Part shown: positions 37,279-47,292 of the stretch, in pieces | How positions within the stretch are numbered: the stretch's first letter is position 1 | How the letters are laid out: each line of letters starts with the position of its first letter | Origin: CAVVZJ01 sp963752755 | Lineage (GTDB): Bacteria > Planctomycetota > Planctomycetia > Isosphaerales > Isosphaeraceae | Assembly: GCA_963752755.1 (NCBI GenBank) | Contig: CAVVZJ010000002.1 | Location: forward strand, 1 to 64,000 | Length of the DNA stretch: 64,000 nucleotides | Direction of reading: 5' to 3' | The notes under the pieces: generated by a model | Told to the model about the DNA's origin: nothing | The model's input: the letters and a program-made list of their open reading frames with translations, nothing else | Database searches by the model: none | Translations under genes and position numbers: made by a program

Positions 37279-39732
37279 TCAGTTCGGCTGGGGGAGTGTC
37301 GGCAGGGAATCTCCAGGCGCGGGGGAGGGCGAACTGGAGTCGGGGAGGGAAGGCATGGGGTCACTGGGAGGTTCCGGCGTGCCGACCGCAGACGGTAAGC
37401 TGGGTAGTTCTGTGGGGGCGGCGGTGGGCAGTTCGAGAGGAACTTCCATCGGGGCCCCAGGCGTGTCAGGCGAGGCGTCGGTCGGCGGTTCGGGTTGAGC
37501 CGGGGGGAACGAGAGGCCGGCGGGCAGGACGCTCGTTTCCGGTTCGGCTCCGGGTCCGAGGGTCGGACGACCCGAGAGGATGGGCGGCTCGCCGGCGGGA
37601 GCCGTCGGGGGAGCGGGGTAGGGCATCGGGCCGAGCGGGCCGCCGGGTGGGGGCATCGGAGGCACGCCCTCAGGACGGACATCGGGCGGCGACATCGGCG
37701 GTACAGGGTCCGGCACGCCAGGGCCATTGATCGGACGCGGGTGGTAGTCGCCACTCTCGCCGGTCGGGTGCTGGTGGTGGGCCGCCTGCTGATCCCGGGC
37801 TTGCACGTACGCCTTGACTGGCCAGGGGCCTTCGGCCACGGCGATGTTGTTGTAGGCGAGCAGGGTCCCCTTGGTTTCTTCCAGGGCGATGATCGAGATG
37901 TTGTACTTGGTGCGATACTCGGCCTCCAGGGCGACGGCGTTCGCCCAGCGATTGACGGCGTCGAGGTAGCGGTCGATCGTGATCGTGCCCTGTTCGTAGA
38001 ATGCCTTCTGGGCTTCAAGTCGCTGCAAGGCGGCGATCTTCAAGCGGGTGGCGGTCTTGAACAGCTTGTAGTTGGCATCAACCTCCAGGAAAAAGCGGGC
38101 GAGCTGGTGGGTCGTCTGGTGGACGAGCTGCTGGAGGTAAGCTCGCTGTTGCAAGAGCGTATACTGGGCGAAGCGAACGTCGGCCATCGGGGCGCGGAAG
38201 CCCAGGGGCATCTGGAACGTCAGGCCGAGTTGCCACGTCTGGAAATTGTTGTAGGGAGCCGGCGACGGGTTCAGGCCGGCGGCACGCTGCTGGGCCTGGA
38301 CGATGGCGTTGATGGCGTTGATCGTCTTGCCGGTCATCACCGCTTCGGCCTCGTCGAGGTGGTGGCCGAGGCCGTTGAACTGGTAGAGAGCGTTGAAGTT
38401 CAAGACCGGCAGCAACTCATTGCGAGCGATGAGAAGCCGGAGTTCCGAGGCCCGGACGAGAATCTGTCCCTGGACGATGTCGGGCTGGAAGTTGACCATC
38501 TGGGTGAGGCTCGACTGCCAGTTCGGCTCCAGCCGGGCATCGGTCGGCGCCGTGGTCGGAACGATCCGGCGGTTGTCGGCCGGTGGCAGGCCGAGGAGGT
38601 TCCGGAGCTGTCGCTCGGTGGTGATCAGGTCGCTCGTCCGCTGGACGTAGTCGAGGCGGAACCGTTCGAGCTGCTCCTCGGCCTCGGCGACGTTCGGGAT
38701 CGAGCCGGCCCCGACCTCGAACTTGGCCCGTTCACGGCGGAGGATCTGTTCACCCAGCTCAACGGCCGTCTCGGCCGACCAGTATTGCACCTGCGCCTGG
38801 GCGAGGGCCCAGTATTGTTGCTCGACCGACCGGACCAGGCTCATGATCTGGGCCTTGAAGCCCCAGACGGTGAAGTCGGCGTTGAGCCGGGCGATGACGA
38901 TCGGGGCGCGGTTGACCTCGACGCCCGCAGGACCGAGGTTCTGCCCGAACAGGGGCACCGGCGCCGAGCCGAGCAAGGGCTGGTTGAACTGGAGCTGGAG
39001 GTTGGTGGTGTAGGCCGAAGGGAAGGCGTTGGTCGGGTTGTTGATGAACTGGTACTGGACGTTGTGCGTCACACCCACGATACCGCCCGTGGCGATCCGC
39101 TTCTGCAACGAGGCGTTGAACTGAGCGGTGTCCTGGAAAAGCACCAGCGGAAACTTGATGCCGGGGGCGAAGATACCGCTCTGAATCGCGTTGTTGAGCG
39201 GGGTGACGTTGCGGCTCCAGAGCAGGTTGGTGGAGAAGTTGGCGTCGAAGTTCGCGAGGGCGTTGGCGATTCGCGTTTCCTGGATCGCCGGATCGTAAAT
39301 CGTCGAGAGGTTACCGGCACCAAGGGTGCTGATTGTGCCCGACCCCGCGCCGCCGACGGCCAGGAACTGCGGCTCGAAGCCGCCGACCGGGATACCCTGG
39401 GCACCGAACGGGATCACGCGGACGACCTCGGAGTTCTCCAGGCCGATGCGGATTGCCTCCTCCAGGGAGAGGCCCCAGATCTCGGGACGCTCGGGGTTGT
39501 CCGTGGTCCGCGGGTCCGAGACCCGCGGCATCGGCACGGGTGCCGAGGCTTCCTCCATGAAGGAAGCCTGGCGGACCTCGGCGTCCTCCTGCGCGACCAG
39601 CCCGCCGGGGTCGCTAGGGACAACCTTGGATTGGTCGATGTAAGGGACCCTGCGGCAGCCGGCACCCGAGGCGCAGGCCCCCGCCAGGGCCGCGAGCAGT
39701 GCCAGCCGTTTCCCGTGAGCGGTCAATCGCAT
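37279..39732 (-). CDS. TolC-family outer membrane lipoprotein with Pro-rich C-terminal tail
   Basis: A protein of 817 residues from ATG 39732; the frame is open upstream but the signal peptide fixes this start (MRLTAHGKRLALLAALAGA...GAGC, a lipobox-like end). Residues about 80-620 form the outer membrane factor fold: LSLEEAIRIGLENSEVVRVI, FDANFSTNLLWSRNVTPL, a first half ending LNADFTVWGFKAQIMSL, then VEQQYWALAQAQVQYW, RQLRNLLGLPP and DANYKLFKTATRLKIAALQR. The last 190 residues are Pro, Ser and Thr rich, with no fold, and probably periplasmic or surface exposed. No pump subunits are adjacent. It ends with a strong hairpin. Confidence 0.85.
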   Translation of the reverse strand: MRLTAHGKRLALLAALAGACASGAGCRRVPYIDQSKVVPSDPGGLVAQEDAEVRQASFMEEASAPVPMPRVSDPRTTDNPERPEIWGLSLEEAIRIGLENSEVVRVIPFGAQGIPVGGFEPQFLAVGGAGSGTISTLGAGNLSTIYDPAIQETRIANALANFDANFSTNLLWSRNVTPLNNAIQSGIFAPGIKFPLVLFQDTAQFNASLQKRIATGGIVGVTHNVQYQFINNPTNAFPSAYTTNLQLQFNQPLLGSAPVPLFGQNLGPAGVEVNRAPIVIARLNADFTVWGFKAQIMSLVRSVEQQYWALAQAQVQYWSAETAVELGEQILRRERAKFEVGAGSIPNVAEAEEQLERFRLDYVQRTSDLITTERQLRNLLGLPPADNRRIVPTTAPTDARLEPNWQSSLTQMVNFQPDIVQGQILVRASELRLLIARNELLPVLNFNALYQFNGLGHHLDEAEAVMTGKTINAINAIVQAQQRAAGLNPSPAPYNNFQTWQLGLTFQMPLGFRAPMADVRFAQYTLLQQRAYLQQLVHQTTHQLARFFLEVDANYKLFKTATRLKIAALQRLEAQKAFYEQGTITIDRYLDAVNRWANAVALEAEYRTKYNISIIALEETKGTLLAYNNIAVAEGPWPVKAYVQARDQQAAHHQHPTGESGDYHPRPINGPGVPDPVPPMSPPDVRPEGVPPMPPPGGPLGPMPYPAPPTAPAGEPPILSGRPTLGPGAEPETSVLPAGLSFPPAQPEPPTDASPDTPGAPMEVPLELPTAAPTELPSLPSAVGTPEPPSDPMPSLPDSSSPSPAPGDSLPTLPQPN

Positions 39733-40245
39733 GGCCAGACCGTCCTTAGACTGTGGGGAGCCATGTCCAGTGGCGAGAAGACCAAGCCGCATGGCCCAGG
39801 GCCGAGCGTGAGCCCGACTCGAGCGGAGACCCGCGGCCCGTCCGGCGGCGTGGGGGCTTCCATGCTCCCACCCGACGACGCCTCGCCGCCCCGCGCGACC
39901 TTCAGCCGGACCCCGCCGAGGCGTGGTCCAGCCTCCATCCGCGATGACTGCAAGATCCGGGCGGACGGAACCCCTGGGAATGCCGCATGACGCGGGCATG
40001 CCGGAGAGTCCGCCGTATCGACCTGTTAAAGAGTATCGGTCGTATCGGATGTGCGTCTTGAAGGGACAGCTCGGATTGTAGGGAATCTGCGACCGAAGGC
40101 TAGTCCAACTTTTTCGGTCGCAATTCGGTACGCTCCACACTCCGTCCCTCCCCATCAATGGGACTCGACCCCGGCCGAACTTCCCGGCCGACGGACTCTT
40201 CCTCACCGGAGCCGACCAAGACCCACACCGGCACCTGGGTGCGGC
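39733..40245. other. Gene-free stretch upstream of the second TolC gene
   Basis: About 510 bases without a credible frame. It contains an inverted repeat GCGACCGAA (40089-40097) / TTCGGTCGC (40113-40121) with a T run inside the loop, possibly a regulatory or terminator hairpin. The promoter of the minus-strand TolC gene should be here. Confidence 0.4.
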
Positions 40246-40947
40246 TCAACGCGGCCGTTGCCGTCGCCGCCGGCCCACGCCCCCGAGGATCGCCAGGCCC
40301 AGGCCCGTCGAGAGCAGGGCCGAGGGCTCGGGCACGGCGGAGGTGAAACTCACATCCAGCCTGGGAGGCGAGCCAGATTCACTTGAGTAAAAAAAGACGA
40401 GACGATGGCCGATGTAATTGCCCGGCAGACCTCCCTGCGGCAGCCGGATCATGAGACCAGCAAAGCTTTGATTGGAGTCAACAAGTTGCTGGAGGAAAGA
40501 GGTTACGTCGCGAGTCATCGGTACGCTACTCTGAGGGCGTGGCAGGGTGAACCCGTCGATGAGGTTGGAAACGGAGAAATCCGCAGTATCGACGCTCCCA
40601 TCTCCGGAATAGCCGTGAATCTCCAGAGGAACTCCGTTGCCGAAGTTGTCTTCGAAATTTGCGAGACTCAGGCTCATGCTCGCGGCCTCAATCGTCGCTC
40701 CAGCGGGGATCGCCGAGAGGTCGAATTCCAGGGCGAATCGCTGCTCGTAGACGGCGCCGAGGCTATTTCGGGAAAGCTGGACGTACCCGACCGTCGCGGT
40801 CTCGGGATCAAGATACCCATTTTCGAGACTCCGATCGGAGACGGGAGTGAGCGAGATCAGATCCGCCCCCGCCCGGTCCAGTCCGAGCGTTGAGAACATC
40901 GCGATGGCGACGAGCCACCCCAGCGTCATACTCCGGTTGTCTCTCAT
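40246..40947 (-). CDS. PEP-CTERM sorting-signal protein with DNRLRE-type beta domain
   Basis: A protein of 233 residues; ATG 40947 follows CGGAG. The signal peptide is MTLGWLVAIAMFSTLGLDRA-like, with cleavage before ADLISL. The central part, DPETATVGYVQLSRNSLG through FALEFDLSAIPAGATIEAA and MTRDVTSFLQQLVDS, resembles the carbohydrate-binding-like DNRLRE beta sandwich. The carboxyl end is a classic exosortase target: VPEPSALL, a hydrophobic helix (STGLGLAILGGVG) and RRRRQRPR. It should be cleaved and anchored or released at the surface by an exosortase, which is not encoded in this window. Confidence 0.85.
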   Translation of the reverse strand: MRDNRSMTLGWLVAIAMFSTLGLDRAGADLISLTPVSDRSLENGYLDPETATVGYVQLSRNSLGAVYEQRFALEFDLSAIPAGATIEAASMSLSLANFEDNFGNGVPLEIHGYSGDGSVDTADFSVSNLIDGFTLPRPQSSVPMTRDVTSFLQQLVDSNQSFAGLMIRLPQGGLPGNYIGHRLVFFYSSESGSPPRLDVSFTSAVPEPSALLSTGLGLAILGGVGRRRRQRPR

Positions 40948-41187
40948 CAAGGGCTCCGTTGGTCAGGTGGTTGGGTCGGGATGACCGATGGGTGATCGGA
41001 TTCCGACCGGAAGTCTCCAGTTGGCAACTCCTCCGATCCGGTTAATGGCCATCCAGATCCGCCCTGGTCATGGAAAAGTTCCGAAGCGTGAAGATTTTCG
41101 TCACAGGTGATTGCTTCGGCACCGCGACAGGCCGATAATGGCTCCTCGCATGCGGGCAGGCACGTTTCTTTTGAAGAGGATTTCTCC

Positions 41188-41793
41188 ATGGGGCGGACCG
41201 TGACCGGTTCCTTCGAAGTCGTGATGGAAGGGCTCCGATCCGGCGACGCCGAGGCGGCGGAGCGGGTGCACTGCCGGTTCGTCGGAAGGCTCGTGACACT
41301 GGCCTATCGCCGACTCCAGGACCGCGCCGGCATGCGGGTCGATGGTGAGGATGTGGTGCAATCGGCCTTTGCCAGCTTTTTCGCCCGCTGCGGTCGGGGT
41401 GAGTTCGACCTGGCGGGCTGGGAGTCCACCTGGACGATGCTGGCCCTGCTGACGGTCCGCAAGTGCAGCCAGCGTCGGCGGTTCTTCCGGACCCTACGGC
41501 GCGATGCCCGCCGCGAGGTCGGTCCGGCCGACGCATTGGCGTTGCCCGATCGCGAACCGACGCCCGCGGAGGCCGCGGCGATGGCCGAGACCGTCGGCGA
41601 CTGGCTCCGCGGCCTGAAACCAGCCACCCGTGAGGTCGTCGATCTCGGACTCCAGGGGCTCGACGACGCGGCCATCGCCGACCGGCTCCGGCGCTCGGAG
41701 CGCACCGTGCGGAGGCTCCGCGGGGAGGCCGAGGACGACTTGCGGACGCGCCTGCGCGTGGGTCTGGGACTGAGCCGTCGCCGGGGGCCGATC
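41188..41793 (+). CDS. ECF sigma factor, in frame with the following kinase
   Basis: ATG 41188 starts a 202-residue sigma-70 region 2/4 protein. Region 2: YRRLQDRAGMRVDGEDVVQS and FASFFARCGRGEFDL; region 4: LKPATREVVDLGLQGLDDAA and ERTVRRLRGEAEDDL, an HTH. In planctomycetes such ECF factors are known to be encoded next to Ser/Thr kinases. Here no stop separates them: the frame continues through GLSRRRGPI directly into the kinase start MSRSVSDRELL at 41794. A TGA in the next frame near 41770 is where a normal sigma gene might have ended, so the fusion may be produced by a one-base error. Likely controlled by phosphorylation rather than an anti-sigma factor. Confidence 0.8.
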
Positions 41794-44327
41794 ATGTCGA
41801 GGAGCGTTTCGGATCGCGAGCTGTTGGATCGCATCGTGGCGCGGTTCGAGGCGGCCTGCTGGCGTGGCGATCCCTGGCCGGAGATTGAGGATTATCTGCC
41901 GGAAGGTGGGCCGATCCGGCGGTCAGCCTTCGTCGAGCTGGCTCACGTCGATCTGGAGTTGCGGCTGAAGGTCGGGCATCCGGCCGAGGCGGGTGCGTAT
42001 CCGGCCCGATACCCCAGTCTGGCGGGTCCCGGCCTGGAAACGGAACTCGCCAGCACAGAGCAACGGACCCGCAGCCAACTGGCCGCCCGCCCGATCGACT
42101 GCGCCAGCGGCGGTCCCGCGAAGGCTGGGGAAGTTCACCTTGCTGGAGGAGGTGGGCCGCGGCCGGTTCGGCGTCGTTCACCGGGCGTTCGACGCAGACC
42201 TCGATCGGGTCGTGGCGGTGAAGCTGCCGCATGCGGGGACGTCGGGAACGACGATTGAAGTGGAGCGGCTCTTCCGCGAGGCACGGACGCGGCCCGGGTG
42301 GGACATCCGGGGATCGTCGCGGTGTACGAGGCGAGTCAGATCGAGGGGCAGCCCTACCTCGCTCGCGAGTTCGTCGATGGCCCGACCCTGGCCGATCGGC
42401 TGGCGACGGGTCCGCTGCCGCCGTTTGAGGCGGCCGCGCTGGCCGCGGACATGGCCGAGGCGCTCGACGCCGCGCACCGGGCGGGGGTCGTCCATCGCGA
42501 CGTCAAGCCGTCGAACATCCTCATCGACGCCGAGGGCCGCCCTCGACTGGCCGACTTCGGCCTGGCCCGCCGCCTGGAGGCGGACGTGACCCTGACGGCT
42601 GATCATCAGGTGCTGGGGACACCCGCGTACATGAGCCCCGAGCAGGCCGTCGGGGAGTCCCGACACGCCGATGCGAGGAGCGACATTTATGCCCTCGGGA
42701 CGGTCCTCTACCACGCTCTGGCCGGCGAGCCGCCCTTCCGCGGCACGCCGACGATGGTCATCCACCAGCTCCTCAACGACGATCCCCGGCCGATCCGATC
42801 GCTCAACGAGCGGGTGCCCCGCGACCTGGAGACCGTCTGCCTGAAGGCGATGGCTCGGGAACCGGCCGATCGTTACCCGACCTCCGCCACCCTGGCCGAG
42901 GACCTCCACCGTGCCATCGCCGGCCTGCCGGTTCGGGCCCACCCGATCGGCCCCGTGGGTCGTCTGCTCCGCCGCGCCCGACGAAGGCCGCGGCTCACCA
43001 CGCTGGTGGTCGTCCTGGTGATCGCGGTCGTCTCGGGCGTCGCCGGCGTCCTCTGGCAATGGCAGCGGGCCGAGGTCCTTTCGGCCGAGGCCCGCCGACA
43101 GGCCGAGAACCGCTGGATCATGCTCCGCGAGGCCGAGGACGCCATCCGCTCACTGATCCGGATCGTGCGGGAGGCAGAGACCGGTCCACCCCGGCAAGCG
43201 TCGCAACCGGATGACCTGGCTCTCGCGCGGAAGGATTTCGAGGATCTGCTCCTCCTGGTCGAGAACGACCGCGACCTGGCGCCGGAAGCCATCCGCTGGT
43301 ACAGGCTCCAGGTCAGCCTCCTGGGGCACACGGACCCGTCGGGGTTGCTTCCCAGCCTGCGCCATTCGCGGGCAGGCTGGGAGCGGTACGTCCGCGACCA
43401 CCCCGACGATCTCGAGGCCCTGCAGGGACTGGCCTGGATCTCCCGGATGATCGCCAGGGTCCACAATCAGGAAGGCAGGATCGCGGAGGCCTGGCCGCAT
43501 CTGCTCGCGGCGATCGACCTGCTGGAGCGTGCCGACCGCCTCCGAGAATCGCGCCCGCTCGACGCCGCCGACCCGCTGGTCGGCGATAAGGTGGAGTCTC
43601 ATACGTTGCTCGGCGTGATGCTCCGGGCCGAGCATCGCGAGGAGGAGGCCGTCGCCGAGTTCATCCAGGCCCGCGATGCGCTGCTCGACGCCTCGTCGGC
43701 CCCCAACCTGGACGAAGCGGAGCGCCGACGGCTCCGGGAAAGCCTCGAACGGACTCTCGCCCGACTCCGCGACGCCCGCCACAGGGTCGCCAAGCGTCGC
43801 CTGAACGCGGCTCGGGCCCTTCGCGACGCCGGCCGCCTCGCCGAGGCCGACCCCTTGCTCCATCGCGACTGCGTGGAGGTCTGGGAACACCTCGCGGCCG
43901 CCGATCCGGGACGCTATCGCCACTGGCTCTTCGAGGCCCTCATGGAGCTGGGCAAGGTCCAGGATCGGCTCGGCCGGCCATCTCTGGCCCTGGCGAGCTA
44001 CCGTCGCGCCAGGCGCAGGCCGAACTCCTGTGTGGCGAGCGAGCGGGATGCCACGACCCCCTGGGCCATCTGGCCCTCACCCACCACCTGGTCGCCAGCA
44101 TGCAATCCGACCTCGGCCGGTATGCCGAGGCGGCCGCCGCCTTCCGTCAAGCCGAGTCGCTCCGCGCGATTCTGGCGGAGCAGCACCCGGATAACCTCAA
44201 GATCCAGAGCGACCTGGAGGGAACCCGCCACCGCCTGGCCGAGGCGACCGGCCAACTCGCCTGGGAGGACGGAGCGGCAGGCTCCCTCGCCAACCGACCG
44301 ACCCGGCCGGGCGAGGATCTCCCGTGA
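41794..44327 (+). pseudogene. Membrane-anchored Ser/Thr protein kinase with TPR region, frameshifted
   Basis: The amino part (MSRSVSDRELLDRIVARFEA, IEDYLPEGGP, HVDLELRLKVGHPAEAG) is the usual leader of planctomycete kinases. After a change near 42115 comes FTLLEEVGRGRFGVVHRAFD and VAVKLPHAG (glycine loop, lysine), and after another near 42290 HPGIVAVYEASQIEGQPYLA, VVHRDVKPSNILID, LADFGLARR and AYMSPEQAVGES, all catalytic motifs of an active Hanks kinase. One membrane helix follows (LTTLVVVLVIAVVSGVAGVL), then a TPR-like extracytoplasmic region. A third change near 44010 leads to MQSDLGRYAEAAAAFRQAES and the stop at 44327. All catalytic residues are conserved, so the breaks look like sequence errors. 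Confidence 0.85.
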
Positions 44328-44337
44328 CGAGGCCCCA

Positions 44338-44670
44338 TTAGCCCTCGAAGCGAGGCGCCTGTGACTGCTGCCGTCGTTCCCGCCGCCTCGCCCCGACCCG
44401 CGCCAGCCATTGCCGGATCGCCGCGATCTCCCCCGGCTCGCTCCCCTCGACGGCGTGGCCGAGGAACTGGAAGAGGTAGCCGCCCACGAACAGGCCGAGC
44501 GAGAACAAGAGGATCTTCCACGAGAGCAAGGCCAGGTACACCGGCCCCAGCAAAACACCGACCAGTGACATCGGGATTCCGACCATGTGCAGCAGGAAGC
44601 TGGCCGTATGCCGGTGTCGGGCGAGCCAGTCCTCGACGACCGGCGCGGGCGGGTGAGGTGGGCAGAGCAT
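44338..44670 (-). CDS. DUF962/Mpo1-like small membrane protein
   Basis: A protein of 110 residues from ATG 44670; no strong ribosome site. HRHTASFLLHMVGIPMSLVG has the spacing of His and GxP seen in the Mpo1/DUF962 family, and LFQFLGHAVEGSEPGEI carries the second His-Glu pair. Two or three membrane helices are visible (LVGVLLGPVYLALL, WKILLFSLGLFVGGYLFQF). In yeast, Mpo1 is an iron(II) dioxygenase acting on 2-hydroxy fatty acids; bacterial members are mostly uncharacterised. It converges on the kinase gene with ten bases between stops. Confidence 0.65.
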   Translation of the reverse strand: MLCPPHPPAPVVEDWLARHRHTASFLLHMVGIPMSLVGVLLGPVYLALLSWKILLFSLGLFVGGYLFQFLGHAVEGSEPGEIAAIRQWLARVGARRRERRQQSQAPRFEG

Positions 44671-44889
44671 GGGGGCGTCTCGTGGCTCGGCCGATCGGTT
44701 GCGGCGCGACCGGCCGGGAACGGGCCGCGGCTTGACGGCCCGCCGTGGTGTCGGGTAGTTTTGGCACGTCGTGCCAAACCACGATATCCGACCGAAGTCG
44801 GTCGCCGCAACCAGTTTTCCTACCCGATCGAAGTGTCCTGACGTCGCCGGGCCCGCTGCTTTGGTCCGGGGCGGGAGATTTGACCTGAC

Positions 44890-45978
44890 ATGGCCCACGA
44901 TGTGACTCTCATCACCGGCGACGGCGTTGGCCCCGAGCTGGCCGAGGCGACCCGGTTCTGCATCGACGCGACCGGCGTGAAGATCAACTGGGACGTCCAG
45001 GAGGCGGGCGTCGATGTGATGGAGCGGGTCGGCACCCCCGTGCCCGACAGCGTCCTCGACTCGATCCGCCGCACCGGCGTCGCGCTGAAGGCCCCGATCA
45101 CGACGCCCGTCGGCACCGGCTTCCGTAGCGTCAACGTCTATCTCCGCCAGGCGCTCGACCTGTACGCCTGCGTCCGCCCCTGCAAGACCTATCCGGGCGT
45201 CCGCACCTACTTCTCCGGCACGAAGGTGGACATCGTCATCGTCCGCGAGAACACCGAGGACCTCTACGCCGGCATCGAGTTCCAGCAAGGCAAGCCCGAG
45301 ACGGCCGAGCTGATCGGCCACATCGAGCGCCTCAACGGCAAGAAGATCCGCCCCGATTCCGGCATCTCGATCAAGCCGATCTCGATCACCGGCTCCCAGC
45401 GGATCGTCCGCTACGCCTTCGAGTACGCCAGGAAGAACGGCCGCAAGAAGGTCACGGCGGTCCACAAGGCCAACATCCTGAAGTTCTCCGACGGCCTCTT
45501 CCTGGACGTCGCCCGCGAGGTCGCCAAGGAGTTCCCCGACATCGAGTTCGAGGACCGGATCGTTGACAATATGTGCATGCAGCTCGTCCAGAAGCCCGAA
45601 CTCTACGACGTGCTCGTCCTGCCGAACCTCTACGGCGACATCGTCTCCGACCTCGGCGCCGGCCTGATCGGCGGCCTCGGCGTCGCCCCCGGCGCCAACA
45701 TCGGCGAGAAGGGCGCCGTCTTCGAGGCGACCCACGGCTCGGCCCCGAAGTACAAGGGCCAGTGGAAGATGAACCCCACGGCCCTGATCCTCTCGGGCGT
45801 CCTGATGCTCGACTACCTCGGCGAGAAGGACGCCGCCCAGCGCCTGGAGAAGGCCGTCGCCAAGGTGATCGCGGAGGGCAAGGACGTCACCTACGACATG
45901 AAGCCCCACCGCGACGACCCGACGGCCGTCGGCACGATGGAGATGGCCAAGGCGATCGCCAAGGCGATGGGGGCCTGA
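44890..45978 (+). CDS. NAD-dependent isocitrate dehydrogenase (isocitrate/isopropylmalate family)
   Basis: An intact protein of 362 residues from ATG 44890. Family blocks: VTLITGDGVGPELAEATRF, APITTPVGTGFRSVNVYLRQ, VDIVIVRENTEDLYAGIEFQ, FEYARKNGRKKVTAVHKANI, LVLPNLYGDIVSDLGAGLIG and ATHGSAPKYKGQWKMNPTAL. The SVNVxLR substrate segment and the ENTEDLYAG block fit NAD-type isocitrate dehydrogenase rather than 3-isopropylmalate dehydrogenase; homoisocitrate specificity cannot be excluded by eye. It converts isocitrate to 2-oxoglutarate in the citric acid cycle. A hairpin at 46034-46059 follows. Confidence 0.88.
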   Translation: MAHDVTLITGDGVGPELAEATRFCIDATGVKINWDVQEAGVDVMERVGTPVPDSVLDSIRRTGVALKAPITTPVGTGFRSVNVYLRQALDLYACVRPCKTYPGVRTYFSGTKVDIVIVRENTEDLYAGIEFQQGKPETAELIGHIERLNGKKIRPDSGISIKPISITGSQRIVRYAFEYARKNGRKKVTAVHKANILKFSDGLFLDVAREVAKEFPDIEFEDRIVDNMCMQLVQKPELYDVLVLPNLYGDIVSDLGAGLIGGLGVAPGANIGEKGAVFEATHGSAPKYKGQWKMNPTALILSGVLMLDYLGEKDAAQRLEKAVAKVIAEGKDVTYDMKPHRDDPTAVGTMEMAKAIAKAMGA

Positions 45979-46033
45979 ACCGGTCGGATCCGAACCCGGA
46001 ACGGAATCCGCGCGTCGATTGGGCAACTGGAGT

Positions 46034-46059
46034 GGGCGACCGATCTGTCACGGTCGCCC
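46034..46059 (+). terminator. Hairpin after isocitrate dehydrogenase gene
   Basis: GGGCGACCG (46034-46042) pairs with CGGTCGCCC (46051-46059), 55 bases after the stop. No T run. Confidence 0.55.
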
Positions 46060-46206
46060 CGGCGGGAAGCTCCGCCGGACTCAGGCCGTCGAGCCTATCG
46101 TACTGCGCCCGTTTTTCGTCGCCATGAAGTCCGCGTCGCTCCCGAACGAGTCGGAGTTTTTCGCCTTCGAACTGAGTCCTGCCAGTTGGCTAAGGGAGTG
46201 GCCGGG

Positions 46207-47259
46207 GTGGATGAAGCCGACTTTCTCCGCCTGATTCGCGGCGAATCCCGCGGCCCATTGGCCTCGACGACGCGCGGAGCCCTCGCCGCCGCCGGGGGCG
46301 TCTACCGGCTCGCGACGACGGGACGCAACCTCGCCTACGACCGCGGCTGGAAGACCGTCGCCCGCGCCGACGTGCCGGTCGTCTCCGTGGGCAACATCAC
46401 CCTCGGCGGCACCGGTAAGACGCCGATGGTCGAGTGGGTTGCCCGCTGGTTCCGCGAGCGGGGGCCGCGGGTGGCGCTCTTGAGCCGGGGCTACGGGCAT
46501 TCCGAGGGGCTCAACGACGAGGGGCTCGTCCTCGACCAGAACCTGCCCGACGTCCCCCACCTCCAGGACCCCGACCGCGTCCGCCTGGCGAGGATCGCGG
46601 TGGAGGAACTGGAGTCGGAAGTCCTGGTCCTCGACGACGGCTTCCAGCATCGGCGGCTGGCGCGCGACCTGGACCTCGTCCTGCTCGACGCCCTGGAGCC
46701 GTTCGGCCTGGGACGCCTCTTTCCCCGCTGGGCTTGCTCCGCGAGCCGATCCGGTCGCTGCGGCGGGCGGACGTGGTCGTCCTCTCGCGGGCCGACCTGG
46801 TGGACCAGCCCACCCGCTCGGCGATCCGGACCGAGGCCGAACGTCACGCCGGACCACTCCGCTGGGTCGTCGCCCGCCATCGACCGCGCGACCTGATCGA
46901 CGCCGAGGGGCAAACCTCGTCCCTCGACGACCTGCGCGGCGCCCGGGTCGCCGCCTTCTGCGGGATCGGCAATCCCGAGGGGTTCCGCCGCACGCTCGAA
47001 CGGATGGGCGTGGAGCCGGTCGGCTTCCGGGCCTTCCCCGACCATCACCCTTACCACCGGTCCGACGTCGAGTCCCTTTCGCGATGGGCCGAGCACCTGC
47101 GGAGCCGACCTGGCCTTGACGACCCAGAAGGATTCGGTGAAGCTCCGCACCGCCTCGCTCGGCCCCCGTCCGCTCCGCGCCTTGCGGATCGGCCTGGAGG
47201 TGCAGGAGGGCGAGGCGATCCTCGACGAGGCCCTGGGCTCGCTTGGACCTCGCCGCTGA
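46207..47259 (+). pseudogene. lpxK: Tetraacyldisaccharide 4'-kinase (lipid A), frameshifted
   Basis: GTG 46207 is preferred: AAGGGA stands nine bases before it, whereas the TTG at 46186 has none. The first frame has VPVVSVGNITLGGTGKTPM (Walker A), ALLSRGYGHSEGLNDEG and LVLDDGFQHRRLARDLDLVL, all LpxK signatures. Near 46735 the frame changes, then PIRSLRRADVVVLSRADLVD, VAAFCGIGNPEGFRRTLERM and FPDHHPYHRSDVESLSRWA follow. A second change near 47100 gives LALTTQKDSVKLR and the stop at 47257-47259. LpxK phosphorylates the lipid A disaccharide at the inner membrane. As both breaks keep family sequence on each side, an assembly error is the likely cause. Confidence 0.85.
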
Positions 47260-47292
47260 ACGCTCCAGGCCGACGGAACGGACCGAGCCGCG

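Noticed and set aside
37495..39990. Plus-strand frame of 831 codons
   Set aside because: It is antisense to the TolC lipoprotein gene, with composition dictated by the GC-rich third positions and no family features.
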